Shown piece after piece: positions 32,482 to 45,548 of a stretch of 64,000 nt of DNA. The stretch comes from Hordeum vulgare subsp. vulgare (lineage: Eukaryota > Streptophyta > Magnoliopsida > Poales > Poaceae). The notes under the pieces were generated by a model that saw only the letters and a program-made list of their open reading frames with translations, was not told where the DNA came from and searched no databases. The stretch spans positions 112,656,189 through 112,720,188 of the forward strand of contig NC_058523.1 of NCBI RefSeq assembly GCF_904849725.1. Reading direction: 5' to 3'. The first letter of the stretch is position 1. Each line of letters opens with the position of its first letter. The position numbers and the translations under genes were made by a program.

Positions 32482-34170
32482 CCGACCGACATTAGGGTTG
32501 GAGCAATGCATTTGCTTGATTCTCCTCTGTTTCCTTTCCATCTCCGCCCCGTAGGTGCTGCTTTGATCTGCCTCAGCCACCGCTGAGATGACGAAAGGCA
32601 AGATGAGCAAGCTTGAGCTCGCCAAAAAGGGCGGAAAGTCGAAGAAGTCAGGCGGCCGATCCGCGCTGCTGCCAGGGTGGATCCAGGGAGATTTTCTCCC
32701 GTCAACCGTCCGGAAGGAGGATATTCTGGAGCTCGTCGTACACGGGATGATAGCTGAGAAGTCGCGGAGGCTTCCTGAGGGGGAGGTCGAGCCGGAGCCA
32801 CGCGAAGGAGAATGGGTCCTCCTCCTCACTCATATCGAGTGAGGTTTTTCCTTGCCCCCTCATCCTTTCATCCGTGGTTTTCTAAATTACTTTGGTGCAC
32901 AACTTCATCATCTTCTTCCCAATTCCATCGCATACCTTGCCGCATTCGTAACACTGCGCGAATGCTTTTTGGGCTGTCCTCCTCATTGGGGACTTTTTAA
33001 ACACATCTTCACTGTGCGCTCCCAATCGGCGAAGAAAGTTAATCCGAGTGATAGTTCATGTCATTCAGTTGTGCGGTGTTCTAGGGATTCAGAAGAGGAG
33101 TAGGAGTACATATCCTCACATGACCCTTCCCGAGTCGGTCCGAAACTGGCAGTCGACTTGGTTTTATTGTAATGATATTGCATCTCCAAATATGTCGACT
33201 GGCCTTCTCCCATTCACTTTGGAGCGGCCAACTTCTCCTAGAACGATAAATGTCTCGGATGATGAGAAGGTTCAGGTAGGGATTCTGGTAAATGAGGTGG
33301 TCAAGTTGGTCCGTGGCGGAGTGACTGGGATGGACTTGCTTGAAACATTCCTCGACCGGCATATTCAGCCTCTTCAGGAGAGCGATCATGCCATGTGGCA
33401 TTATTTGGGCCCTGAGGATTCCACTCGGTTGCACCCAGAGGAAGTTTCTAAAGAAACCGTGGCTCAGTGGCTCAGAGGCATCACTGGAGCCTGTGACAAT
33501 CTATTAGGAGCCAAGCGGGTCTTGCCTTTCTCTATTGAAAACAAGGCACGGAACTTGGTGAGTTATTTCCTTACCGATTACTTTCATATCTTTGTTGAGT
33601 GATTGAATCTTCGGCCGACTGACTTTACTATTTTTACGTCTTGTAGGACTGGACAAACATGCATTCACCTGTGCCGAACGGGGATCAACTTGACGTCGGT
33701 GCGGAAAGAGAAGGTGGCAGCGCCGATAGCGACTATGCTGAGGACAACGAGGGGAGCAAAGATGACTTGGAGGAGAGTGAGGAGGAGATCGAGTCCCCGC
33801 CGTGCACCGAGTCTCGATCCAAGCATCGCCATGATCCGGCGGCTACCCCAAGCAAGACCTTAGTGTCAAGCACTAGGAATGTGAAGCGTGATCGAGCTGC
33901 CACAACTGAGTTAGCAGAAAAGGCCGCCAAACAACCCAAACCTCACGCTCCCAAGCCTCGGAAGGCAATACCTCGAATGAGGATTGCTATGCCAGTTTCT
34001 TCAGCGTGAGTGTTTACCTCTTTCTTTCTTTTGTCGTTGTGAAATTTCATACCTTTGATGTGCGAGTGGAATTTGCATGCCAGAGCTGCTACCTCGGTGA
34101 CGTCGCCTCCTGGAGATGAAGATCCCATGGACATGGACACTGCGGACTACTACAGCGACAGAAATCCTTC

Positions 34171-35676
34171 TGTCGTCTTTTGAGCTTGCGTTGGTTTTTC
34201 CCTTGAAGAGGAAAGGGCGATGCAGCATAGGAGCAGTAAGTATTTCCCTCAGTTTGAGAACCAAGGTATCAATTCAGTAGGAGAATCGCGTCAAGTCCAG
34301 AGTACCCGCGCAAACACAAAAGAGCTTGCACCCAACGCTATAAAGGGGTTGTCAAACCCTTCAAGATTGATTGCAAAGTGAGATCTGAAGGCGGAAAGTG
34401 CAACGAAGTAAAATTGTAAGGCTGAAAATATGGTGTGAAGTAGATCCGGGGGCCATAGTGTTCACTAGAGGCTTCTTTCAAAATAGAAAATAATACGGTG
34501 GGTGAACAAATTACTGTCGAGCAATTGATAGAACCGCGCAAAGTCATGATGATATCTAAGGCAATGATCATACATATAGGCATCACGTCCGAGACAAGTA
34601 GACCGATACTTTCTGCATCTACTACTATTACTCCACACATCGACCGCTATCCAGCATGCATCTAGTGTATTGAGTTCATAACGAACAAAGTAACGCCTTA
34701 AGCAAGATGACATGATGTAGAGGGATAAACTCAAATCAATGATGAAAACCCCATCTTTTTACCCTTGATGGCAACAACACGATGCGTGCCTCGCTATCCC
34801 TTCTATCACTGGGTGAGGTCACCGCACGGTATGAACCCAAAACCAAGCACTTCTCCCATTGCAAGAATCATAGATCAAGTTGGCCAAACAAAACGCACAA
34901 CTCGAAGAGAATTACAAGGATATGAAATCATGCATAAAAGAGATCAGAAGAAACTCAAATAAGATTCATAGATAATCTGATCATAAATCCACAATTCATC
35001 GGATCTCGACAAACCCACCGCAGAAGAAGATTACATCGGATAGATCTCCATGAAGATCATGGAGAACTTTGTATTGAAGATCCAAGAGAGAGAAGAAGCC
35101 ATCTAGCTACTAGCCATGGACCCAAAGGTCCATGGTGAACTACTCACGCATCATCGGAGAGATCATGGTGTTGATGAAGAAGCCCTCCGTATCCGAATCC
35201 CCCTCCGGCAGGGCACCAGAACGTGCCCCAGATGGGATCTTGCGGAGACAGAAGCTTGCGGCGGCGGAAAAGTATTTTCGTGGATCTCTTTGGCAGTTTT
35301 GGAATTTTTTTGAATTTATAGGCGGAAGAGGTAGGGCAGACGTGCCACAGGGGGGCCACAAGCCTGCTAGGCGCGCCCCCCTGGCCGCGCCTAGGGGGCT
35401 TGTGGGGTCCCCTGTTGGCCCCTGCCTTGGTTCTCAAGTCTGACGCGTATCTTCTGTTCCGGAGAAAATCTTTTCGGAAGTTTTATTCCGTTTGGACACC
35501 GTTTAAAATCCTCCTCTGAAAAGGGTCAAAAACACGGAAAAAACAGGAACTGGCACTTGGCTCTGAGTTAATAAGTTAGTCCCAGAAAAGATAAAAAAGG
35601 CATACAAAACATCCAAAGTTTGACAAGATAATAGCATGGAACCATCAAAATTTATAGATACGTTGGAGACGTATCA
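34171..35676 (-). mobile_element. Solo LTR, Triticeae Gypsy type (TGATACGTCTCCAACG start)
   Basis: In minus orientation the unit starts TGATACGTCTCCAACGTATC (plus end 35676) and runs 1.5 kb to about 34171. I recognise this LTR type from Triticeae genomes but do not name the family with confidence. There is no internal domain and no second copy in the window, so it is a solo LTR. No clear target duplication is visible (CCTTC versus CGGAC), so it may be old or the boundaries slightly off. It interrupts exon 3 of the antisense gene. Confidence 0.7.
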
Positions 35677-36239
35677 CGGACATGGCCACCTCCCAACGAG
35701 GTATGACAAGTCTTCATTCCTTTCTATTTTCTAGATAAGATTCGTCGATTGGACTAATTGACATTGTCGATTGACAGCTACAGAAGTCATCCACTTGGAG
35801 GATGATGAAGAACGACAGCGGTCGACTACTGAATTAGCTAAAACCATGCCTGAAACGTCGGTGTCGAGTGCTCCAGCCGGTTTGATTGTTGTGACTATAG
35901 CTGCTCCAGCCAGTTCGATTGCTGTGACTACAGTGCCGGCTGCGCCTCTTCCAGTAACTCCTATTACGTGTGCTGCAACGCCGACTCCTTCAATGCTTGC
36001 ATATCCTCTGCACCGTGTCCCAAAAGACCATACTGGAGCTGCTAAAGAGGCCTTGATTCAGGGCGAACAGATGATGTTGCAGACCATGGAGGCGTATGAG
36101 GCTAGCAAGTTGGCATACGATGTTAGCTCCGTGCTTGGAGCTAACGTCCGAGTAAGTGCTATTGTAAGTTCATTTTCGATTGAATCCTATCCATCTTGAC
36201 TTTACACCCACTAGGTGTTTTCTTGTGTCGTATGGTTGC

Positions 36240-36320
36240 TTGTTTCTGATCCACTGGGGGCACGCTGAGTGAACCCACTAGGTGTAGTCCCCGAGATCAC
36301 TGTCGAGTGATTGCATCGTG
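36240..36320. repeat. First copy (left half) of an about 145-bp intronic tandem repeat
   Basis: The sequence beginning 'gatccactgggggcacgctg' continues after the Angela insertion at 44950. It recurs at about 45019-45170 and 45171-45235: CCAGTGG(C/G)GGCA, CCCACT.GGTGTAGTCC, then GACTCGGCCAGG. Roughly two and a half copies lie in the intron between exons 4 and 5 of the antisense gene, and Angela landed in the first. Confidence 0.7.
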
Positions 36321-38041
36321 TGTTGGAAATATGCCCTAGAGGCAATAATAAAATGGTTATTATCATATTTCCTTGTTCATGATAATCATCTTTTGTTCAT
36401 GCTATAATTGTATTAACATGAAACAGTAATACATGTGTGAATAGATAGATCACAATGTGTCCCTAGCAAGCCTCTAGTTGGCTAGCTCGTTAGTCAATAG
36501 ATGATCATGGTTTCCTGATCATGGGCATTAGATGTCATTGATAACGGGATCACATCATTAGGAGAATGATGTGATGGACAAGACCCAATCCTAAGCATAG
36601 CACTAGATCGTATTGTTCGTATGCTAAAGCTTTTCTAATGTCAAGTATCTTTTCCTTCGACCGTGAGATTGTGCAACTCCCGGATACCGTAGGAGTGCTT
36701 TGGGTGTATCAAACGTCACAACGTAACTGGGTGACTATAAAGGTGCACTACGGGTACCTCCGAAAGTGTCTGTTGGGTTGGTACGAATCGAGATCGGGAT
36801 TTGTCACTCCGTGTGACGGAGAGGTATCTCTGGGCCCACTCGGTAGAACATCATCATGAGCTCAATGTGACTAAGGGGCTAGTCACACGATGACGTGCTA
36901 CGGAACGAGTAAAGAGACTTACCGGTAACGAGATTGAACAAGGTATAGGTATACCGACGATCGAATCTCGGGCAAGTTCTATACCGACAGACAAAGGGAA
37001 TCGTATACGGGATTGATTGAATCCTTGACATCGTGGTTCATCCGATGAGATCATCGTGGAGCAAGTGGGAGCCACCATGGGTATCCAGACCCCGTGATGG
37101 TTATTGGCCAGAGAGGTGTCTCGGTCATGTCTGCCTGTCTCCCGAACCCGTAGGGTCTACACACTTAAGGTTCGATGACGCTAGGGTTATAGGGAATTAT
37201 TATACGAGTTTACCGAAAGTTGTTCGGAGTCCCGGATGAGATCCCGAATGTCACGAGGAGCTCCGGAATGGTCCGGAGATAAAGATTGATATATAGGACG
37301 GATGGTTTCGGATACCGGAAGTGTTTCGGGCATCACCGGTAACGTACCGGGACCACCGGAGGTGGCCCCGGGGGACCACCAAAAGGGGGCAACGACCCTG
37401 GGAGCTAAGGTGGGCCAAGTGGGGGTGGGAACCAGCCCCTAGGTGGGCTTGTGCACCTCCCCACTCAGCCCATTGCGCAAGGGAGAGAAAAGGGGGGGGG
37501 CAAACCCTAAGCCAGGTGGGCCTAAGGCCCACTAGTTGGTGCGCCACCCCTCCTCCCCCTTTTGGCCGCCGCACCTCCTATCTGGGGGGGCTGCCGCACC
37601 CCCTCTCCCCTCGCCCTATATATAGTGGGCACTTTTGGCCATTGGAGATCAGACTTTTCCCTTTCCCTCGGCACATCCCTGCTCTTCTTTCTCCTCCTCT
37701 CTGCCGGTGCTTGGCGAAGCCCTGCCGGGAGACCTCATCTCTCCATCAACACCACGCCGTCGTGCTGCTGGAGTTCTTCCCCAACCTCTCCCTCCTCCTT
37801 GCTGGATCAAGGTGCGGGAGACGTCACCGGGCTGCACGTGTGTTGAACGCGGAGGTGCCGTAGTTTGGCACTAGATCGGAATCGCTGCGAGTACGACTCC
37901 ATCAACCGCGTTCTAGACGCTTCCGCTTAGTGATCTTCAAAGATATGAAGATGCTCTTATCCCTCTCTCGTTGCTGGTCTCTCCATAGGAAGATCTAAAT
38001 ATGCTTAGGAAAATTTTGAATTTATGTTACGTTACCCAACA
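36321..38041 (+). repeat. 5' LTR of the Angela element
   Basis: 1,721 bp with a TATATATA promoter at about 37617-37624 and a CT-rich leader after it. It lacks about 34 bp present in the 3' LTR near 44474-44507. Confidence 0.95.
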
Positions 38042-38058
38042 GTGGCATCCGAGCCAGG
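38042..38058 (+). promoter_or_regulatory. Primer binding site of the Angela element
   Basis: GTGGCATCCGAGCCAGG directly after the LTR. The group's usual site is TGGTATCAGAGCC; two substitutions would weaken pairing with initiator tRNA-Met, another sign of decay. Confidence 0.8.
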
Positions 38059-39296
38059 TTTTCTGTGCGTAGATTCTATGCACGATAGAACACAAAAGTT
38101 GTGGGCGATGATTTGTCAATTTTCTTGCCGCTACTAGTCTTATTATTTTCCGGCGGTATTGTGGGATGAAGCGGCCCGGACCGACTTTACACGTACGCTT
38201 ACGTGAGACTGGTTCGACCGACAGACATGCACACCGTGCATAAAGGTGGCTAGTGGGTGTCTGTCTCTCCTACTCTAGTCGGATTGGATTTGATGAAAAG
38301 GGTCCTTATGAAGGGTAAATAGCTTTGGCATATCATCGTTGTGGCTGTCACGTAGCTAAGAAGGTGTTCTTTCTAGAAACCCAAATCAGCCACGTAAAAC
38401 TTGCAACAACAATTAGAGGACGTCTAACTTGTTTTTGCAGGGTTTGACATGTGATGTGATATGGCCAAAGTTGTGATGTTGCATGTATGATGTATGAGAT
38501 GATCATGTTATTGTAATAGGTTTCACGACTTGCATGTCGATGAGTATGACAACCGGCAGGAGCCATAGGAGTTGTCTTAATTTATTGTATGAGATGCAAC
38601 GCCATGTGCTTACTACTTTTACTTCATTGCTAACGGTTAGCTATAGTAGTAGTGATAGTAGTAGTTGGCGTGACGACTTCACGGAGACACGATGATGGAG
38701 ATCATGTTGTCACGCCGGTGACGATGATGATCATGCGATGCCTGAAGATGGAGATCGAAAGAGCAAAGATGATAATGGCCATATCATGTCACTATATGAT
38801 TACATTGTGATGTTTTCCATGTTTTACATCTTATTGCTTAGAACGACGGTAGCATAATAAGATGATACCTCTTAAAATTTCGAGAATGTATTCCCCTAAG
38901 TGTGCACCGTTGCGAAGGTTCGTTGTCTCGAAGCACCACGTGATGATCGGGTGTGATAGATTCTAACGTTCGCATACAACGGGTGTAAGCCAGATTTACA
39001 CACGCGAAACACCTAGGTTGACTCGACGAGCTTAGCATGTACAGACATGACCTCGAATACAAGAGACCGGAAGGTCGAACATGAGTCGTATGGTTGAATA
39101 CGATGAGCATGCAGTTGCTCACCGTGGTGACTAGTCCGTCTCACGTGATGATCGGACACGGGTTAGTCAGCATGGATCATGTATCACTTAGATGACTAGA
39201 GGGATGTCGATTTAAGTGGGAGTTCATACTTAATTTGATTAAATGAACTTAATTGTCATGAACATAGTCTAAAAGTTGTCTTTATAAATATTGTAG
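38059..39296 (+). other. Untranslated leader of the Angela element
   Basis: A 1.2-kb noncoding leader between primer site and gag, as is usual for BARE-type elements. It presumably holds packaging and dimerisation signals; I see no open frame or other feature. Confidence 0.6.
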
Positions 39297-42200
39297 ATGG
39301 CCAACGTCAACCTCAATTTCAACGCATTCCTAGAGAAAAACAAGTTGAAAGATGATGGTAGCAACTATGCGGACTGGGTTTGCAACTTGAAGCTCACCCT
39401 TGAAGCAGCTAAAAAGGCTTACGTCCTTGATGCGCCGCTAGGTGACCCTCCCGCTCCCGCAGCAGCCCACGACATTCTGAACGTCTGGCAAACACGGAGT
39501 GATGACTACTCTCTGGTTAGGTGTGGCATGTTATACAGTTTAGAAACGGGGCTCCAAAGGCGTTTTGAGTAACACGGGGCATATGAGATGTTCCAGGAGC
39601 TGAAGCTAGTTTTTCAAGCTCATGCCCGTGTCGAGAGATATGAAGTCTCCGACAAGTTCTTTAGCTGTAAGATGGAGGAGAACAGTTCTGTCAGTGAGCA
39701 CATACTCAAAATGTCTGGGTTACACGGTCGTCTGACTTCACTTGGAGTCGAACTTCCGGATGATGCTATAATTGACAGAATCCTCCAGTCTCTCCCACCA
39801 AGCTACAAAGGCTTTGTGCTTAACTACAACATGCAAGGGATGGAGAAGACCATTCCCGAGTTGTACTCGATGCTCAAATCTGCAGAAGTAGAAATCAAGA
39901 AAGAGCATCAAGTGTTGATGGTCAACAAGACCACTAGTTTCAAGAAAGGCAAGGGTAAGAAGAACTTCAAGAAAGACGGCAAAGCTGTTGCCGCGCCCGG
40001 TAAGCCAGATGCCGGGAAGAAGAAAAAGAATGGACCCAAACCTAAGACTGAGTGCTTCTATTGCAAGGGAAAGGGTCACTGGAAGCGGAACTGCCCCAAA
40101 TACTTAGCGGACAAGAAGGCCGGCAACATTAAAGGTATATGTGATATACATGTTATTGATGTGTACCTTACCAGCGCTCGTAGTAGCTCCTGGGTATTTG
40201 ATACCGGTGCTGTTGCTCACATTTGCAACTCAAAGCAGGAACTGCGGAATAAGCGGAGACTGGCCAAGGACGAGGTGACGATGCACGTCGGGAATGGTTC
40301 AAAGGTCGATGTGATCGCCGTCGGCACGCTACCTCTATATCTACCATCGGGATTAGTTTTAAACCTTAATAATTGTTATTTAGTACCAGCTTTAAGCATG
40401 AACATTGTATCAGGGTCTTGCTTAATGCGAGACGACTACTCATTTAAGTCAGAGAATAATGGTTGTTCTATTTATATGAGTGATATGTTTTATGGTCATG
40501 CTCCGCTGGTGAATGGTTTATTCTTGATGAATCTCGATCGTGATGTTACACATATTCATAGTGTGAGTACCAAAAGATGTAAAGTTGATAATGATAGTCC
40601 CACATACTTGTGGCACTGCCGCCTTGGTCATATCGGCGTTAAGCGCATGAAGAAGCTCCATACTGATGGACTATTAGAGTCTCTTGACTTTGAATCATTT
40701 GACACATGCGAACCGTGCCTCATGGGCAAGATGACTAAGACTCCATTCTCACGAATAATGGAGAGAGCAACCGACTTATTGGAAATAATACATACTGATG
40801 TGTGTGGTCCAATGAACATTGAAGCTCGCGGTGGTTATCGTTATGTTCTCACTCTTACCGATGATTTGAGTAGGTATGGGTATATCTACTTGATGAAGCA
40901 CAAATCTGAGACGTTTGAAAAGTTCAAGGAATTTCAGAGTGAGGTTGAGAATCAACGTGACAGAAAAATTAAATGTCTACGATCTGATCGTGGAGGAGAA
41001 TATTTGAGTCACGAGTTTGGCACACACCTAAGGAAGTGTGGAATCGTTTCACAACTGACGCCGCCTGGCACACCGCAACGCAACGGAGTGTCTGAACATC
41101 GTAATCGCACTTTATTAGATATGGTACGATCTATGATGTCTCTTACCGACTTACCGCTATAATTTTGGGGATACGCATTAGAAACTGTAGCATTCACTTT
41201 AAATAGGGCACCGTCTAAATCCGTTGAGACGACACCGTATGAACTATGGTTTGGCAAGAAACCTAAGTTGTCGTTTCTTAAAGTTTGGGGCTGCGATGCT
41301 TATGTGAAGAAACTTCAACCAGAAAAGCTCGAACCCAAAGCGGAGAAATGCGTATTCATAGGATACCCTTAGGAAACTATTGGGTATACCTTCTATCTTA
41401 GATCCGAAGGTAAAACCTTTGTTGCCAAGAACGGATCCTTTCTAGAGAAAGAGTTTCTCTCGAAAGAAGTAAGTGGGAGGAAGGTAGAACTTGATGAGGT
41501 AATTACACCCCCTCTCAAACAGGATACTAGCGCAACACGGGAAGTTGTTCCTGTGGCGCCTACACCGACTGAAGAGGAAGTTAATGATGATGATCATGAA
41601 GCTTCGGATCAAGTTACTACTGAACCACGAAGGTCCACAAGGGCACGCTCCGCACCAGAGTGGTACGGCAACCCTGTGATGGAAATCATGTTGCTAGACA
41701 GCGGTGAACCTTTGAACTATGAAGAAGCGATGGCGGGCCCGGATTCCAACTAATGGCTTGAGGCTATGAAATCCGAGATAGGATCCATGTATGAGAACAA
41801 AGTATGGACTTTGGTGGACTTGCCCGATGACCGGCGAGCCATAGAAAATAAATGGATCTTCAAGAAGAAGACTGATGCAAACGGTAATGTAACCGTTTAC
41901 AAAGCTCTACTTGTCGCAAAGGGTTTTCGAAAAATTCAAGGAGTTGACTACGAAGAGACTTTCTCGCCCGTAGCGAAGCTGAAATCAGTCCGAATCATGT
42001 TAGCAATTGCCGCCTTTTATGATTATGAAATTTTGCAAATGGACGTCAAAACAGCGTTCCTTAACGGGAACCTTAAGGAAGAGTTGTATATGATGCAACC
42101 AGAAGGTTTTGTCGACCCTAAGGGTGCTAACAAAGTGTGCAAGCTCCAGCGCTCCATCTATGGGCTGGTGCAAGCATCTCGGAGTTGGAACATTCGCTTT

Positions 42201-43158
42201 AATGAGGTGATTAAAGCGTTTGGGTTCATACAGGTTTGCGGAGAAGCCTGTCTGTACAAGAAAGTGAGTGGGAGCTCTGTAGCTTTCCTCATACTGTATG
42301 TGGATGACATATTATTGATGGGGAATAATATAGAGATGTTGGAGAGGATAAAGGCCTATTTGAACAAGAGTTTTTCAATGAAGGACCTTGGAGAAGTTGC
42401 ATACATATTAGGCATCAAGATTTATAGAGATAGATCGAGACGCCTCATAGGTCTTTCGCAAAGTACATACCTTGACAAGATATTGAAGAAGTTCAATATG
42501 GAAAACTCAAAGAAAGGGTTCTTGCCAGTTTTGCAAGGTATGAGATTGAGTAAGACTCAGTCGCCGACCACGGCAGCAGATAGAGAGAAGATGAGTTCTG
42601 TCCCCTACGCTTCAGCCGTGGGCTCTCTAATGTATGCCATGCTGTGTACCAGAGCTGATATAAACCTTTCCATAAGTTTGGTAGGGAGGTAGCAAAGTGA
42701 TCCTGGTATGGAACACTGGACAGCGGTCAAGAATATCCTTGAGTACCTGAAAAGGACTAAGGAAATGTTTCTCGTTTATGGAGGTGACGAAGAGCTCGTC
42801 GTAAAGGGTTACGTCGACGCTAGCTTCGACACAGATCCGAATGACTCTAAGTCACATACCGGATACGTATATGTGTTGAATGGTGGGGCAGTGAGCTAGT
42901 GCAGCAGCAAGCAAGAAGTCGTGGCAGCATCTACATGTGAAGGAGCCCATTGCCATAGCCAAGGAGCCCAGGTTTCACCGGAAGACGAAGCACATCAAAC
43001 GCCGCAACTCTATCCAGGACCATGTCCAGAGTGGAGTGATAGATATTTGTAAAGTACACACAGATCTGAATATTGCAGACCCGTTGACTAAACCTCTTCC
43101 ACGAGCAAAACATGATCAACACCATAATGCTACGGGTGCTCGATACATCACAATGTAA
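39297..43158 (+). pseudogene. gag-pol of the Angela element, broken
   Basis: Starts MANVNLNFNAFLEKNKLKDD at 39297. In order: UBN2-type gag; CCHC knuckle CFYCKGKGHWKRNC near 40053-40094; protease DTGAVAHIC near 40201; integrase with D (HTDVCGP), D (RSDRGGEY) and E (NGVSEHRNRT), 40790-41100; RT with MDVKTAFLNGNLKEELY and YVDD near 42298; RNase H remnant with GYVDASFDTD near 42810; end ADPLTKPLPRAKHDQH. In-frame stops at 39570, 41160, 41371, 41751, 42690 and 42897, and about 120 bp of RNase H missing near 42935. Not functional. Confidence 0.93.
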
Positions 43159-43179
43159 CTAGATTATTGACTCTAGTGC

Positions 43180-43190
43180 AAGTGGGAGAC
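43180..43190 (+). promoter_or_regulatory. Polypurine tract of the Angela element
   Basis: AAGTGGGAGAC immediately before the TGTTGG of the 3' LTR, the expected plus-strand primer. Confidence 0.8.
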
Positions 43191-44944
43191 TGTTGGAAAT
43201 ATGCCCTAGAGGCAATAATAAAATGGTTATTATCATATTTCCTTGTTCATGATAATCGTCTATTGTTCATGCTATAATTGTATTAACATGAAACAGTAAT
43301 ACATGTGTGAATAGATAGATCACAATGTGTCCCTAGCAAGCCTCTAGTTGGCTAGCTCGTTAGTCAATAGATGATCATGGTTTCCTGATCATGGGCATTA
43401 GATGTCATTGATAACGGGATCACATCATTAGGAGAATGATGTGATGGACAAGACCCAATCCTAAGCATAGCACTAGATCGTATTGTTCATATGCTAAAGC
43501 TTTTCAAATGTCAAGTATCTTTTCCTTCGACCGTGAGATTGTGCAACTCCCGGATACCGTAGGAGTGCTTTGGGTGTATCAAACGTCACAACGTAACTGG
43601 GTGACTATAAAGGTGCACTACGGGTACCTCCGAAAGTGTCTGTTGGGTTGGTACGAACCGAGATCGTGATTTGTCACTCCGTGTGACGGAGAGGTATCTC
43701 TGGGCCCACTCGGTAGAACATCATCATGAGCTCAATGTGACTAAGGAGTTAGTCACACGATGATGTGCTACGGAACGAGTAAAGAGACTTACCAGTAACG
43801 AGATTGAACAAGGTATAGGTATACCGACGATCGAATCTCGGGCAAGTTCTATACCGACAGACAAAGGGAATCGTATACGGGATTGATTGAATCCTTGACA
43901 TCGTGGTTCATCCGATGAGATCATCGTGGAGCAAGTGGGAGCCACCATGGGTATCCAGACCCCGCTGATGGTTATTGGCCAGAGAGGTGTCTCGGTCATG
44001 TCTGCCTGTCTCCCGAACCCGTAGGGTCTACACACTTAAGGTTCGATGACGCTAGGGTTATAGGGAATTATTATACGAGTTTACCGAAAGTTGTTCGGAG
44101 TCCCGGATGAGATCCCGAACGTCACGAGGAGCTCCGGAATGGTCCGGAGATAAAGATTGATATATAGGACAGATGGTTTCGGATACCGGAAGTGTTTCGT
44201 GCATCACCGGTAACGTACCGGGACCACCGGAGGTGGCCCCGGGGGACCACCGAAGGGGGGCAACGACCCCGGGAGGTAAGGTGGGCCAAGTGGGGGTGGG
44301 AACCAGCCCCTAGGTGGGCTGGTGCGCCTCCCCACTCAGGCCATTGCGCAAGGGAGAGAAAAGGGGGGGGGGCAAACCCTAAGCCAGGTGGGCCTAAGGC
44401 CCACCAGTTGGTGCGCCACCCCTCCTCCCCCTTCTGGCCGCCGCACCTCCCATCTGGGGGGATGCCGCACCCCCTAGGGTGGGAACCCTAGGGGTGGCAC
44501 CCCCTCTCCCCTCCCCCTATATATAGTGGGCACTTTTGGCCATTGGAGACCAGACTTTTCCCTCTCCCTCGGCGCAGCCCTGCTCTTCTTTCTCCTCCTC
44601 TTTGCCGGTGCTTGGCGAAGCCCTACCGGGAGACCTCGTCTCTCCATCGACACCACGCCGTCGTGCTGTTGGAGTTCTTCCCCAACCTCTCCCTCCTCCT
44701 TGCTGGATCAAGGTGCGGGAGACGTCACCGGGCTGCACGTGTGTTGAACGCGGAGGTGCCATAGTTCGGCACTAGATCGGAATCGCTGCGAGTACGACTC
44801 CATCAACCGCGTTCTAGCAACGCTTCCGCTTAGCGATCTTCAAAGGTATGAATATGCTCTTACCCCTCTCTCGTTGCTGGTCTCTCCATAGGAAGATCTG
44901 AATATGCGTAGGAAAATTTTGAATTTATGCTATGTTACCCAACA
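43191..44944 (+). repeat. 3' LTR of the Angela element
   Basis: 1,754 bp. It carries an extra block of about 34 bp around 44474-44507 containing the inverted pair CCCTAGGGT and AACCCTAGG, absent from the 5' LTR. Confidence 0.95.
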
Positions 44945-44949
44945 TCGTG

Positions 44950-45548
44950 AGGGGTCTCATTGGAATACACACTCTTCTCTTTTTTGACTCGGCCAGGATG
45001 GACCTAGCCGAGTGGTGTTGTATCCAGTGGGGGCACACTGAGTACACTCATTGGGTGTAGTCCTCAAGACCGTTGTCGAGTGCTTGCATCGGCAGGGGTC
45101 TGATTGGAAGACACACTCTTCTCACTTTTTTTGACTCGGCCAGGCCGGACCTGGTCGAGCGGTTTTGTATCCAGTGGCGGCATGCTAAGTGCACCCACTG
45201 GGTGTAGTCCCCGAGACTATTGCCGATCATTTACGAAGGGCAATAGTCTTAAGAACTTGGACGCATGGTCCTTTTCATACTTAGAGTACTTGTGCCACTC
45301 TGTGTTGAGTGAATATGTTTCTTTAGTATCTCCACCACTGAAGCTTGTCTTAATAATGGAAAGGTCCGAACCAGCAAGGATTATCCTGCGAGATTCATGG
45401 ATATAATTTCCATCAACCATGATATGATGCTTTGAAGGGGAGTGTGGGTGGGGACGCCGGGCCGCCATTTGGTCGACTGAACTGCACTTCTCCACTCGGG
45501 AGTGAAAAAATATTAGTGTCGACTGAACTATTTCCTTGATGTTTTTAG
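44950..45548 (+). other. Remainder of the intron in the antisense gene
   Basis: It holds the second half of repeat copy 1, copy 2 and a partial copy 3 of the 145-bp repeat (to about 45235). Unique intron sequence then follows up to the acceptor TTTTTAG ending at 45548. No open frame. Confidence 0.55.

Larger units (their letters stand above)
36321..44944 (+). mobile_element. Angela/BARE/WIS Copia element, full length but degenerate
   Basis: LTRs 36321-38041 and 43191-44944 begin TGTTGGAAATATGCCCTAGA and end TACCCAACA, the signature of the Angela/BARE-1/WIS group. The TSD is TCGTG at 36316-36320 and 44945-44949. The primer site GTGGCATCCGAGCCAGG follows the 5' LTR, a two-base variant of the initiator tRNA-Met site. 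The purine tract AAGTGGGAGAC precedes the 3' LTR. Coding is gag-PR-IN-RT-RH on the plus strand, with many stops and a deletion in RNase H. About 48 substitutions separate the LTRs, roughly 2.8%. It lies in an intron of the Gypsy antisense gene. Confidence 0.95.

Noticed and set aside
32588..33602. Host gene on the plus strand with introns
   Set aside because: The exons lie between pol and LTR of a bounded Gypsy element and carry a domain known from transposons, so they belong to the element.
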